NCBI GenBank assembly: GCA_041490205.1
Contig: JBGPSQ010000044.1
Location: 1-15,479 of the forward strand
Reading direction: 5' to 3'
DNA: 15,479 nucleotides
Origin: DATDDB01 sp041490205
Lineage (GTDB): Bacteria > Pseudomonadota > Gammaproteobacteria > Burkholderiales > Gallionellaceae
The notes under the pieces are model-generated. The model ran no database searches, was not told where the DNA came from, and was given only the letters and a program-made list of their open reading frames with translations. This document shows, one piece after another, positions 1 to 9,297 of this stretch (the first letter of the stretch is position 1; each line of letters begins with the position of its first letter). The translations under genes were made by a program, and so were the position numbers.

Positions 1-3000
1 AGTTGCGCGTATCCTGTATGCCAACACGCGAATGCACCGGCGTGATGAAATCGGGGATAGGATCCAGCCGCTGTTCCTTGCCGAGCGCCAACACCGCTTG
101 ATCCACCAGCCACAGCGTGACTTCGCCCGATGCCGGCTTGCCAGCGCGGTCGGTAAGCTTGATCTTGACCTCTACCGTCTCTCCCGGCTTGGCGCGCTCC
201 GGATACTGCAGCGCAACGTTCACCTGGTGTTCCACCGGTTCGACGGTCAGCCATGCGGTTGCCGCCACTGTGGCCGGCTTGCCGAGGTCCACGCGCCCGC
301 CCGCGACCGGCACGACGCCGGGGATGCGCCCGCGCATCAGGACGAAGTGCACCGGCAGCTTGGGCACGAAGTTTTTCTGGATCACCAGGTCGAAGGTGGC
401 CGCGCCGTTCTTGACAGTGAGCCACTGGTAGCGGTTGCCGTCCGGCGTTTCGACCACGGCCAGCGCCTGGGCCTGCTGGAACGGGCTTTCCAGTATCAGG
501 TGCGCGGTATCGCCCGGGACATAGCTGGTCTTGTCCGGCGTGACCTGGAACACCTCGCTGGGTTGGCGCGCCCAGGTCATCGGCTCGTCGCCGCCCGCAT
601 ATAAATCGACCGATACCATTTGCGCGCGCCCCAGCCTGTCCTGTGTTTCAAGCTGGATGACATACACTCCCGCGCCATCCAGCGGTATGTCCACCTTCAG
701 GGGCTGCGCCCCGCTTTTCACTTTACGTTCAGAGACCTTGTTGTCCACGACTTCCGTGATGTACTTGGGATCGGCCTGGGAGAAATCGTCGGCCCGCAGG
801 TGCGAGTGCCACTCGCGCTTGATCAGCCGCACCGTGACGGTCTGGTCCGGCACCAGCTTGCCGTCCGGGCCGACAACGATGATCTCGGGGCTGACGCTCT
901 TGGCCCGTTCGATATAGCGCGGTGTCTTGAGACCCAGCACCACGGCGGGCAGCGCCAGCACGCGCTGGGTCGTACTGACCGTCTGGTCGTCCGCGCCGGT
1001 CACGGTTGCCTCGATCACATAACTTCTTGGCTGTGCGGTTGTTTCAGTGGCCGGGTTGAGCTCCAGGGTGGCGCTGCCCTGCGCATCGGTCTGTCCCTCG
1101 CGTTCCATCACGGGGCTGCCGCGGAAAGTCTCGCGCCCGGAAAAACGCCCGTCGGAAGAATAGAAGAATCCTGGGCGCGCCGCAGGTGTCCACGCATAAG
1201 GGAATTGAGTTACGCGCCAGCGCACGGGACGTCCCGCAGCCTGCCCGCCCGCATAGTATTGCGCGGCGAGTTGCACCTTGAATTCGCGGTCGAGCGGAAC
1301 CTGGTCCGGCGCGCTGATCCGCAAATCAAACTCCGGCGCGCGATACGCTTCCTTCAGGATGCTGACCGAGCCGCAAGCCGTCTGGTCGCGGTATTCGAAG
1401 TGGAAGCTATAGGTGCCGGTCGGCGTGTTGGCCTCCTCGAATACATGGTTGAAGCTTCCCTGCGGAGTAAGCTTCACCGGGTAGCGCCAGGAAAGCCCGT
1501 CCGGCCCTTCGGCAACGAGCGTGCCCTCGCCTCCGGCAATGGTGATCGCGCCGCGCTGGCGCATGCGCACATAGCCCTTTACGTATACCTTTTCCTCGGG
1601 ACGGTAGACCGGCCGCTCGGTGAACACATGGCACAGTGTTTTCGGTGCTTCTGTGCGATAGTTGAGAGGTTGCAGCGTCCACTGTAGCCAAGCCTCACCG
1701 GGCCTGTCCCAAAGGTTGTCCGTATAGCGATCCGGCGCACGCATGGGATTGAGCACCAGCACATCATGGTCTTTCTGCACCACGATGCGCCGCACCGAAG
1801 TTCCGTTTCCGCCCGGGGCAGGCCAATGATAGGTGCCGTCCGATCCGGTGCTTGCCTTCAGCAGCGTGACCCAGCTATTTTTGTGGACGCCCTCGACCCT
1901 GATCTCGGCATCGGAAACGGGTGCGCCGGTTGACAGCGAATTGACGGTGAACTTGACTGCGGTCTCTTCCTCGATGGTCGAAAGCGTCAAGTCCGTCACC
2001 TGCACACGCACCCAGCTGCGTTGCGTCGATTCATCCAGGTTGCGAATACCGACCAGGTAGGTTCCAGGCTGTTGTTTGCCAGCCAGGGCCGCAAAATGCG
2101 GCGTGAGGTCGAGGCCGAAATGGGCTGCCGATTCCGTCGTCCGCAGCGGCAACTTCACCAGTGCCGACACCGGCGGCGAGCCGAGCATGTGCAACTGGCG
2201 CTCCAGGCCGCTGGCATCTATGTACGAGAGGTCGGTGTGGGGGAGCGGTTCTTCTCCTGGTGCAGGCGGCGCTTCCTTTTCATCGGTGGTCACCGGTTGG
2301 TCCGGAAACGGCCAGAAGGAACGGTCCAATGGATCCAGGGGATAGACGCGCAGATCTACGCGTTCGAAGCCCCGGCCATCGAGCGGCAATTGCTGCGGCC
2401 CGAAGCGCTCCACGATGGCCTGACCGGCCAGCAATTGCAGGTACTTGGGCTTGGGCGGGAAATGCAGGTATAGCTGGCTCGGCTCCTTGGCCAGCAGGGG
2501 GCGGCCGCGCATGTCGGTGAGCGGCACCGGCATCACGCTCACGCGGTACAGCGTGTCCGGGCGGAAATTGCCGTCAACCAGCAGCCGGTCCCCGGCCACC
2601 TGGAACGTCAGGTCCTTGACCCCCGGCGTGAATCGCACCAGATTGCGCGCCTCAACCGGGCTCAATGCCTTGAGCGGGGCGGAAAACTCCACCTGCACCT
2701 GGCGCTGGTCGGCATTGCACTTCAATGCCTGGTCGCGCGCATAGGAGACACCCTCGGGTGTGATCGGCAGGCGCAGGACGGCACAGCCCAGGCCGGTGAC
2801 GCGGAACGATTCCGAGGTTGTGAAGCTGATGTCCTTGAAAGAATCGTTGGTGCCATCCTCGAGCGACAGGCGCAAGCGCACGATTACGCGCTGCCCGCTC
2901 GGGATCGGGCGGCCAAGCGTGAGCACATAGTTGGCCGGGTCGCGGCGCTGCACGCGCTCGACCACCTTCAGCTCGAAGTCCCGCTGATCCAGCCAGCGGG

Positions 3001-3529
3001 TCTGGCTGTCGTCTATTCCGGGCAGGGGGCGCACGCCGATGCGTACCATCTGGCGCAAGGATTTCGGGTCGAGCGGCTCGGCGAAAGTGAGCGTGATGCG
3101 CTCGACCGGGTCGAGCCCCTCTTCCTGATCTGCGGGAATGGTGCGCGTGGGCACCTCCATCAGCGTCACCAGGTCATATGTATTATCCTTGATGCGGAAG
3201 GAGAAGCGCGACAGCGCGGGCCACGGTTCGGCCGGGCGGAATTGCAGGGTCTTGGCGTTTAGCCAGGTATAGACGCCGGGATGCGACGGGGTCATGGTTA
3301 CAAAGCGCTCGGGCCGGTGCTCGGGGCCTCCCTTGGCGGGGCCGCCAGCCGAATCCAGGAAGAACGTCACCGAATCCCAGCGGCGCAAGAACTTTTCCGG
3401 AATGACGGAAGCCCCCACCGGTTGAACCAGGGTGCCTCCCGGAACGGAACCGGCGGCATGCAAAGCGGGGTTCGCGCAAAGCGCAACGAGCGTGAAGAGA
3501 AGCTTTACCATTACATGTGCGCGTTTCAT
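1..3529 (-). CDS. Bacterial alpha-2-macroglobulin family protein (3' end beyond window)
   Basis: The frame is open from an ATG at 3529 to the left edge, giving 1176 complete codons; the C-terminal part is missing. Bacterial alpha-2-macroglobulins are periplasmic or surface proteins thought to trap foreign proteases that cleave a bait region. Residues 1-27 form a Sec signal peptide (MKRAHVMVKLLF, then PALHA before the likely cleavage). Cys18 is preceded by VAL, which is not a lipobox, unlike the lipoprotein E. coli YfhM. Two Ig-like segments (VERITLTFAEPLD and VQVEFSAPLKAL) come first. An MG2 domain follows at about 634-730 (FTERPVYRPEEKVYVKG). A bait-region (A2M_N_2) domain lies at about 990-1085 (FQVTPDKTSYVPGDTAHL). 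The start of the A2M domain follows (WLVDQAVLAL near 1138, QDTRN at the edge). Whether a CxEQ thioester exists cannot be seen. The gene follows an 1841-residue exported protein after 75 bases, so the two probably form an operon. Confidence 0.9.
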   Translation of the reverse strand, partial: MKRAHVMVKLLFTLVALCANPALHAAGSVPGGTLVQPVGASVIPEKFLRRWDSVTFFLDSAGGPAKGGPEHRPERFVTMTPSHPGVYTWLNAKTLQFRPAEPWPALSRFSFRIKDNTYDLVTLMEVPTRTIPADQEEGLDPVERITLTFAEPLDPKSLRQMVRIGVRPLPGIDDSQTRWLDQRDFELKVVERVQRRDPANYVLTLGRPIPSGQRVIVRLRLSLEDGTNDSFKDISFTTSESFRVTGLGCAVLRLPITPEGVSYARDQALKCNADQRQVQVEFSAPLKALSPVEARNLVRFTPGVKDLTFQVAGDRLLVDGNFRPDTLYRVSVMPVPLTDMRGRPLLAKEPSQLYLHFPPKPKYLQLLAGQAIVERFGPQQLPLDGRGFERVDLRVYPLDPLDRSFWPFPDQPVTTDEKEAPPAPGEEPLPHTDLSYIDASGLERQLHMLGSPPVSALVKLPLRTTESAAHFGLDLTPHFAALAGKQQPGTYLVGIRNLDESTQRSWVRVQVTDLTLSTIEEETAVKFTVNSLSTGAPVSDAEIRVEGVHKNSWVTLLKASTGSDGTYHWPAPGGNGTSVRRIVVQKDHDVLVLNPMRAPDRYTDNLWDRPGEAWLQWTLQPLNYRTEAPKTLCHVFTERPVYRPEEKVYVKGYVRMRQRGAITIAGGEGTLVAEGPDGLSWRYPVKLTPQGSFNHVFEEANTPTGTYSFHFEYRDQTACGSVSILKEAYRAPEFDLRISAPDQVPLDREFKVQLAAQYYAGGQAAGRPVRWRVTQFPYAWTPAARPGFFYSSDGRFSGRETFRGSPVMEREGQTDAQGSATLELNPATETTAQPRSYVIEATVTGADDQTVSTTQRVLALPAVVLGLKTPRYIERAKSVSPEIIVVGPDGKLVPDQTVTVRLIKREWHSHLRADDFSQADPKYITEVVDNKVSERKVKSGAQPLKVDIPLDGAGVYVIQLETQDRLGRAQMVSVDLYAGGDEPMTWARQPSEVFQVTPDKTSYVPGDTAHLILESPFQQAQALAVVETPDGNRYQWLTVKNGAATFDLVIQKNFVPKLPVHFVLMRGRIPGVVPVAGGRVDLGKPATVAATAWLTVEPVEHQVNVALQYPERAKPGETVEVKIKLTDRAGKPASGEVTLWLVDQAVLALGKEQRLDPIPDFITPVHSRVGIQDTRN

Positions 3530-3534
3530 TGTCA

Positions 3535-3538
3535 CTCC
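3535..3538 (-). promoter_or_regulatory. Ribosome binding site of the alpha-2-macroglobulin gene
   Basis: On the minus strand GGAG lies 5 bases before the ATG at 3529. It supports this start over the internal Met7. It also suggests independent translation initiation 75 bases after the upstream stop. Confidence 0.7.
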
Positions 3539-3604
3539 AATTACCATTCACCCGCTTCGTCTTTCAGCCCGCCATGCCTGCGCGGCCTGTATGGTGGAGC
3601 GGGA

Positions 3605-6600
3605 TCAATTCTCTTCCGTGGCTGGTTCCGTCTCGCCGCTTTCGCCCGGTTCCGGCGCGGGTTGCGGCTCACCTTCTCCTTCTTCCTGTGGCGTTTCCTC
3701 GCCATCCCCGGTCGCGGGGCGAGCATGACGCTTGGCCTTCGCTGGGCGTGCCGCTGGTGCAGCGTTCTCCGCCTCGGGCTCCGGCGGCACATATAGCAGG
3801 GCGTCGTTATCGCGCCCTTCGACATAGCGACGCAAAATTTCAAAGGGCGGGCGGGTATCCGGTTTTTTCAGCCCGAACACGATGGGTTGCACCAGCACCG
3901 GCGCGCTGTCGGCTGGCATTTCGATGGTGAGGAAATAGCGCCCCGGCGCCAGGGTTGGCATCTGTACCACGCCTTGCGACTGAACGGCGCCGCGTTCGTT
4001 ATACAGCACGCTGTGCACGATGTCCGATGAGGCGCGCACGCCGATGCCCACTTGCGTCTGCTGCTTGAGTTCGAATGAATAGAGCCGCGCGCTGCCGGGC
4101 GCCAGCAGGGTTTGCGGCCCCGCACCCTCGCTCAGGTTGAGTGCCTCGGTCGCCAGGATGCTGGCAGGCCCGGATAGGCTGTCCGCCCCGACGGCGCGCA
4201 GGACAAGGCGCGATGTTCCGGCGGGCGCCAGCAGGCTGATATTGGCTCCCTGGAGATGCGCCTCGGTCAGCGGCGGTTGTCCTTCAACCATGTAGTGAGT
4301 CACGACAGGCACATTGGTTCGCACATGCAGCATGGCCGCGTGTTCGAGGTTGAAATTGAGGATTTGCGACTTGCCGTGCAGGTTGACCGTCTGGGGAGGC
4401 TTGACCGACGTTTCCTGGAACGACTTGAACCAGTCGGATATGGTCTTTGAACCTTGCACACCGGGCGCTTCGAGCCAGGCGACGACGATGCCCGGCTGAT
4501 GCTGCAGCCACATCACGCCGCTGTCTCGTATCGCAATGTCGTTTCCGGAAGCGATGCGTCCGCCATTTTCCAGCCACATGGCCTGGACATTGCCGCTCAC
4601 GCGCAGGCGGAACTGGCTGGCGCTCGTGCCGCCCTTGGGTATCTCCACCGGTATGCGCATGCGTCCGGCAATGCTTGCATTGCGCTCGAGCAATTCCCCC
4701 GGTTTCAGCGCCGCTTCGGTTTCTCCTGTACCAGGAACGATCTCAACAGAGTAATGCGCCTCGTGCGTCTCGGCGTTGAGCAGCCACATCTCATTGGCAT
4801 CGGTTGTCACCGTTTCCTGTAATGCATCCGTGCCCGACCAGTGGGTGGACAAGATTGCGCCGCGCTTTACGAACACTGCCGCGCTCTGGGGGGCCAGGGT
4901 CAGGCGCACTCGCAGCGGGCCGCTGGGAAGATTGAGTTGCAGCGCGGTTCGCGCGCCCAGCGTTCCGTCGCTGGCGCCGATGCCGACCGGCTGGGTGCCG
5001 GAACTGCGCAATGACGCCTGGCGCACATCGAGTTCGAGTGCTTCGCCGGAACTGCCCGCATTCCACACATAGGCGGACTCCGCCGCCCCCGGCAGCACCA
5101 CTGCCACAGCCTCGCCGGGTACGAGACCGATCGTGCCCGGGTCGCGCTTGGCGTTCAATGCAATGCCGGGCTGCCCGGCGCGCGCCTGCGCGAGAACCAG
5201 CGATGGTCCGTGCGCGTTGGGTTGCAGGTCTATTGCACCCACACGGCCCCCCTGGAGCTCGATGCGCAGCGATTCGTTGTCTTCCACCGGCAGGCGCAGG
5301 CGCTCGGCGGCGAGCGCGGCATCGCCGCCCGATTTGCGGTGTCCGGCAGCTGTCGCGCCCGATACCAGCAGCAGCGTGCCGCCACTGACATCGATCACCG
5401 CGTTGCTGCCCACCTGCTCTGCGCACAAGCCGGTGTCGGACCACTGCAATCCCGCAAGGTCTCCCTTGATACGGAACGTGCCCGGACGGGAAAGGGCGAT
5501 CAAAGTCACGCCCACGTCGCCGCGCGTTTCATCCACATGTTTGGGCGATACTTTGCCCTGTAGCCACTGGCCCTCGGATGCTGCTGAAAGCGCCTCGGCC
5601 ACGGCCCGCACGCGCACCTTCAGGCTGCGCCGGTCGGCCGACCAGGCCCGCAGCCGATAGGATTGCAGCCGCGATGCGCCCAGCGGCAGCGCGAGATACG
5701 GCGACTTCGCAACGGTGGTGCCGAGATTCACCCATCCCTGCCCCGATTCGCCTTCCAGCGCCAGACCTACCGTGTCGCTGGACAGTGCGCTGACCAGCAG
5801 CAGGTTGCGGTCGTTAGGCACCGCCAGCGGGTATATGTGCACCTGGTCATCCTTGATTTCGGCGTTGCTGCCCAGGGCGAGTTGTTTTTCCGCAACTTCG
5901 GCGGGCGCGTGCATCGAGACGGTGGTGGAGGCCTGCTCTTCGCTGACCGGATCGACCATCAGTTTGTATTCGCCGGGGCGTAAGCGCCTTGCGATGTGGA
6001 AATTCCAGTCGTCGGGACGATCGTCGTTTTGCGCGACCTGTTCGCCTGCCGCATCGAGCAGCCGCGCGCGCACATCGGTGCGGCCAAACGATTGCAGTTC
6101 GACGAGTCCGTCCGCTCCCACCGACAGCGGGATGACGGCTGGCGCCAGGATTTCCCGAGACTGGCCGGCAACCATCTGGGTGGCGGAAATTTGCAGTGCA
6201 TAAGGCACATGGTTGTTGGAACGGCTGTGTTGCGCTTGCACGCGGTAACGCCCTGCCTGCACCCTCCCGCTCCAGGCGCGCTGAGCCTGTATCTGGGCGA
6301 CGATCTTTTTAAGATCGGCGGTGTTCACCAGCGTTGCTTCCATTTCGCTATCGAGCGAAATGTTGAGGTCGGCGGGCGCGGGCAGATCGAATTCCCACTG
6401 GTCGGGGAGGCGCGGCTTGCCCTTGGCCGGTTCGCGCCAGACATGTTCGATGCGCGATCCCAGCGCGATGCGGTGCGGCCCGTGCCCTGTATAAGTTTTC
6501 TTCCCGGCCACCAGGTCCAGCCTGGTCAGCACGCGCGCGTCGGCGGTTTGCGGCAATATGATTAGCCGGTAATTGCCCGTCTTGAGCTCCCCGGTGATTT

Positions 6601-9130
6601 CGCCGTCATGCACCGGCGCGAATTGCGGCCAGCCACCCGCGTCTTCCAGGCGCATCTTGAAATCCCGGCCAAGCCCGATGGCCTGCAAGTGGTAGGTGCC
6701 GCGCTTGGCAATATGGAAGTGATAGGATAGCGCCTGTGCGGAAGGGAGCAAAGCGCGTGCCACTTCGCCCGGGCGCAGTTCGCCGCCATCCGCCACTTCG
6801 GTGCGCGTCACTTGCACGCCGAGATCTCCTTGGGTCTCTCCCTGGGTGTTCACGCTGAGCTGGTATTCGCCCTCGCGCAGATAACTCTGGATCAGGAAAT
6901 TGCGCCCCACGCCGTTCTCGGATTCGCCAAACAGGGACGGGTTGATGCGCGTGCGCACCTTCCCGCCGGTATGCAGCAAACCGGTCGTCTCGAAACGGTA
7001 GAGTCCGGGCGCGCCTACTTGCACCTTGTACTCCTTGGAACTATTGCGCTTGAGGTCTATGTAGTAAGGCTGGCCCGACACCATGACCGGGAATTTCGGC
7101 AGCCCCGCTAGCGTGGCATCTGGCATTGGTGGCAGCGGCGTCTTGCTCGACAGTCGCTTGGGCTCCAGGCCCAGGGAATAAACTTGCACGGCATTTGTCC
7201 CCTTGACCGTGACGCGGTATTGCCCCTCCTCTACCTCGATGGCCGTGCCGTTCTTGCCGTTGTCCAGCGCGATATTGAGCGAGCGCCCATCTTCCGCAAG
7301 CGCGCGCAGCGTGCCTTGCTCCGGTATGCGCACGGGTAAGGTCAGCGTCTCCCCGGCCCGCTGGGTCTCAGGCAGCGCGTCAGCCAGGTTCACCGGCAAT
7401 TCGCGCATCACCAGGCCCGATGCAACACCCGGCTGGCGATTGAGGTACATTCTGTAATAGGTGTCATAGTCCAGGCGCACTTGGTCAAAGCGCGCGACCG
7501 GCTCGACCGGCGTAAGCTTTTCACCCGGCACGCGGACTGGCGCATTCGCGCTCGATTCGTCATTGGAGGAAAGTTTGGACACGAAGGACATGACATCCTG
7601 CAGCACGCCGCCGGGCGGCAGCAATTGCAGGTCGAGTATGCCCTTGGTCTCCGGCTGCACGGTGAGCACGTAAAGCCCGCGATCCAGCTCGAATACATGG
7701 CCGCTCTCCTGCCACGGCGGCGTCTGGTAATCCCGGGGACGCGAAGTTACGAATGGCTCGAAACGGTAGCGCGCTTTCACGCCCTGGCCGACGGCGGTGA
7801 TTTTGGTGGTTGCGGGCAGCCTGACAAACAGCGTCAGTTCCTCCAGCAGGTTGAAACGGCGGTGCCAAGGCGTCTTTCCAAGCTCTATCACGCGCGCATC
7901 GACATATTCCTCCGTCTCATTGCGGCGCTGGCGGGTGAGCACGGCGGTCGCGCCGACCGAATCGTCCGCATAGCCGGAATGTATCGAGCTGATCCAATAG
8001 TTGCCGGAAACACTGAAGGTGTTGAAGATGCTCGCATTGAAATATTGCAGAATGAACGGCTTGCCCGCTTCCATCGTGACTGTCACCACCTTGGTGCGCT
8101 GGGTGCCGACGTTGCTCACCTCGGCGACCGGCGGCAGGGAGCGCTTGTCCATGCTGGCGCTGGAGCCCTGCGCTTGAAACGGATCATGCTCGTTGTACAC
8201 GCCCACCTGAATATTGGCGGTGCTCGCCACCGGCAATTCGAGCCGGAAAAAATTGGGGCCTTCCGGAACCAGGAAGCGCTCCACCCCGAGTTCGCCCATG
8301 GTGAACTGCTGGCGCAAGGCAGGCCCCAGCGTGGGTATCCCTAAGCGCAGGAAAAAGGGCTTATCTTCGGATGCATCCGTCCAGGGCTGGCTCGGCCCGC
8401 CGTAGGCCGTCACCAGATAAAGCCCCGGCTCAAGCTCCGCTGTAAGGCGGGCAATCTTCAGGGGGCGATCCACGCGCGCCTGGCTCGTCACCAGTTGCGG
8501 GGATACATTGACCAGCCAGGTGCCATCGCGCCAGAGCCTGAGGTCGGCCAGATGGCGGCCGGCGGCCTCGATCGCGACGGTGCGCTTATCCGTGATCTCC
8601 AGCCAGTATGAGCGTTGCTCGAAATCGCCAAGGCTGGCCTGCTCCAGCCGCTGCTCAACCAGCCTGGGAGGTTTATCATGTAACTCAATGAAAATATGAG
8701 CGTTCAGCTTTGCCTGGCCGCTACCCTTATCCGATGCATGGGTCAGAATCTTGTACTCGCCCCGGTCTAGGAAAAGATCGAGACGGCCATCCTGCTTGCC
8801 TGCTTCCCCCGCACTGGCCACCGCGCCCGCCATGCGATCCATCAACTGAAGCGCCACGCCTTGCGAGCTATTCACTGTAATGGCGTATCTGCCGAAAGAC
8901 TTCAGATTGATAAGCGCGGACTGATTGCCGCGCGCGGCCACGGTTGGGGGATTGACACGAGCCATGGGTACATCCGGCTCCGCGGCCCAAGCCGACGCGG
9001 CGCCCAATGCCAGTACGATGGACACGGGCAGAGCGGCAGCCGTAGAGCGCCAACGGCGCAGCGCCAGGATGGCCGGGGAATTCAAGATCGTCACAACACC
9101 AACACGACCCCTGTTAGGAAGGTGATTCAT
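3605..9130 (-). CDS. Giant exported protein with repeated beta-sandwich (PPC-like) units, partner of the alpha-2-macroglobulin
   Basis: This 1841-residue protein is not one I recognise by name. A signal peptide lies at about residues 25-50: basic RRWR, hydrophobic LPVSIVLALGAA, then AWA before AEPD. The ATG lacks a good Shine-Dalgarno and leaves about 24 residues ahead of the signal, so a later start such as GTG at codon 13 is possible. The mature part is almost wholly predicted beta structure. Recurring units end in an L-x-x-G-x-Y pattern (LDRGEYKIL, LEPGLYLVT, LDRGLYVLT, LREGEYQLSV, LKTGNYRLI, LRPGEYKLMV, LAPGRYFLTI). The unit at about 1000-1065 and the last one at about 1678-1740 look most like PPC domains. 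No protease or other enzyme motif is visible. Residues 1785-1841 form a low-complexity tail, first basic (KAKRHAR) then Glu/Pro-rich. The location should be periplasmic or extracellular. Its position just upstream of the alpha-2-macroglobulin suggests a structural or binding partner; that role is inference. Confidence 0.88.
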   Translation of the reverse strand: MNHLPNRGRVGVVTILNSPAILALRRWRSTAAALPVSIVLALGAASAWAAEPDVPMARVNPPTVAARGNQSALINLKSFGRYAITVNSSQGVALQLMDRMAGAVASAGEAGKQDGRLDLFLDRGEYKILTHASDKGSGQAKLNAHIFIELHDKPPRLVEQRLEQASLGDFEQRSYWLEITDKRTVAIEAAGRHLADLRLWRDGTWLVNVSPQLVTSQARVDRPLKIARLTAELEPGLYLVTAYGGPSQPWTDASEDKPFFLRLGIPTLGPALRQQFTMGELGVERFLVPEGPNFFRLELPVASTANIQVGVYNEHDPFQAQGSSASMDKRSLPPVAEVSNVGTQRTKVVTVTMEAGKPFILQYFNASIFNTFSVSGNYWISSIHSGYADDSVGATAVLTRQRRNETEEYVDARVIELGKTPWHRRFNLLEELTLFVRLPATTKITAVGQGVKARYRFEPFVTSRPRDYQTPPWQESGHVFELDRGLYVLTVQPETKGILDLQLLPPGGVLQDVMSFVSKLSSNDESSANAPVRVPGEKLTPVEPVARFDQVRLDYDTYYRMYLNRQPGVASGLVMRELPVNLADALPETQRAGETLTLPVRIPEQGTLRALAEDGRSLNIALDNGKNGTAIEVEEGQYRVTVKGTNAVQVYSLGLEPKRLSSKTPLPPMPDATLAGLPKFPVMVSGQPYYIDLKRNSSKEYKVQVGAPGLYRFETTGLLHTGGKVRTRINPSLFGESENGVGRNFLIQSYLREGEYQLSVNTQGETQGDLGVQVTRTEVADGGELRPGEVARALLPSAQALSYHFHIAKRGTYHLQAIGLGRDFKMRLEDAGGWPQFAPVHDGEITGELKTGNYRLIILPQTADARVLTRLDLVAGKKTYTGHGPHRIALGSRIEHVWREPAKGKPRLPDQWEFDLPAPADLNISLDSEMEATLVNTADLKKIVAQIQAQRAWSGRVQAGRYRVQAQHSRSNNHVPYALQISATQMVAGQSREILAPAVIPLSVGADGLVELQSFGRTDVRARLLDAAGEQVAQNDDRPDDWNFHIARRLRPGEYKLMVDPVSEEQASTTVSMHAPAEVAEKQLALGSNAEIKDDQVHIYPLAVPNDRNLLLVSALSSDTVGLALEGESGQGWVNLGTTVAKSPYLALPLGASRLQSYRLRAWSADRRSLKVRVRAVAEALSAASEGQWLQGKVSPKHVDETRGDVGVTLIALSRPGTFRIKGDLAGLQWSDTGLCAEQVGSNAVIDVSGGTLLLVSGATAAGHRKSGGDAALAAERLRLPVEDNESLRIELQGGRVGAIDLQPNAHGPSLVLAQARAGQPGIALNAKRDPGTIGLVPGEAVAVVLPGAAESAYVWNAGSSGEALELDVRQASLRSSGTQPVGIGASDGTLGARTALQLNLPSGPLRVRLTLAPQSAAVFVKRGAILSTHWSGTDALQETVTTDANEMWLLNAETHEAHYSVEIVPGTGETEAALKPGELLERNASIAGRMRIPVEIPKGGTSASQFRLRVSGNVQAMWLENGGRIASGNDIAIRDSGVMWLQHQPGIVVAWLEAPGVQGSKTISDWFKSFQETSVKPPQTVNLHGKSQILNFNLEHAAMLHVRTNVPVVTHYMVEGQPPLTEAHLQGANISLLAPAGTSRLVLRAVGADSLSGPASILATEALNLSEGAGPQTLLAPGSARLYSFELKQQTQVGIGVRASSDIVHSVLYNERGAVQSQGVVQMPTLAPGRYFLTIEMPADSAPVLVQPIVFGLKKPDTRPPFEILRRYVEGRDNDALLYVPPEPEAENAAPAARPAKAKRHARPATGDGEETPQEEGEGEPQPAPEPGESGETEPATEEN

Positions 9131-9167
9131 GCAGAAGCGCGGATTTTCTTATTATTTAGACCTTGGC

Positions 9168-9196
9168 AGTGTAATGGAAATACCGCAGACCAACAA
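9168..9196 (-). promoter_or_regulatory. Candidate sigma70-type promoter for the giant protein/alpha-2-macroglobulin unit
   Basis: On the minus strand a -35-like TTGTTG (9196-9191) is separated by 17 bases from a -10-like TACACT (9173-9168), about 40 bases before the ATG at 9130. Each box matches consensus at only about four positions or fewer. The surrounding sequence is clearly AT-rich compared with the genes. The assignment is weak and rests on spacing and location. Confidence 0.25.
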
Positions 9197-9244
9197 CAGC
9201 ATTAAATATATAGACAGAAACAGCCCGTTCGAAAATTAATGTGA

Positions 9245-9289
9245 TCAGACTCGATTGCTCCCTGGAGCAGATCAATCAATCGTGTCTGA
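9245..9289. repeat. Imperfect inverted repeat with nested inner palindrome
   Basis: The arms TCAGACTCGATTG (9245-9257) and CAATCGTGTCTGA (9277-9289) are reverse complements except for one position. The interior contains a second palindrome, GCTCCCTGGAGC (9257-9268). Neither strand has a T-run after it, so it is not an obvious intrinsic terminator. It lies between the candidate promoter of the giant gene and the transposase gene. It could be a dimeric operator, a structured end of the mobile element, or a cruciform. Confidence 0.6.
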
Positions 9290-9297
9290 GACAGCAT

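Noticed and set aside
620..1687. Plus-strand open frame of 355 codons
   Set aside because: It lies entirely antisense to the alpha-2-macroglobulin gene, whose translation shows clear MG2 and bait-region motifs; the plus frame has no recognisable domain.
3530..3604. Possible terminator between the giant gene and the macroglobulin gene
   Set aside because: Only short, GC-rich imperfect palindromes without a T-run are present; the gap is better read as an operon spacer.
4791..5444. Minus-strand frame of 217 codons
   Set aside because: It is an out-of-frame Arg/Gly/Ala-rich shadow inside the 1841-residue gene, which is intact across the region.
7481..8344. Plus-strand open frame of 287 codons
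   Set aside because: It is antisense to the 1841-residue protein; composition is Arg/His/Leu-rich as expected of a shadow frame in GC-rich DNA.
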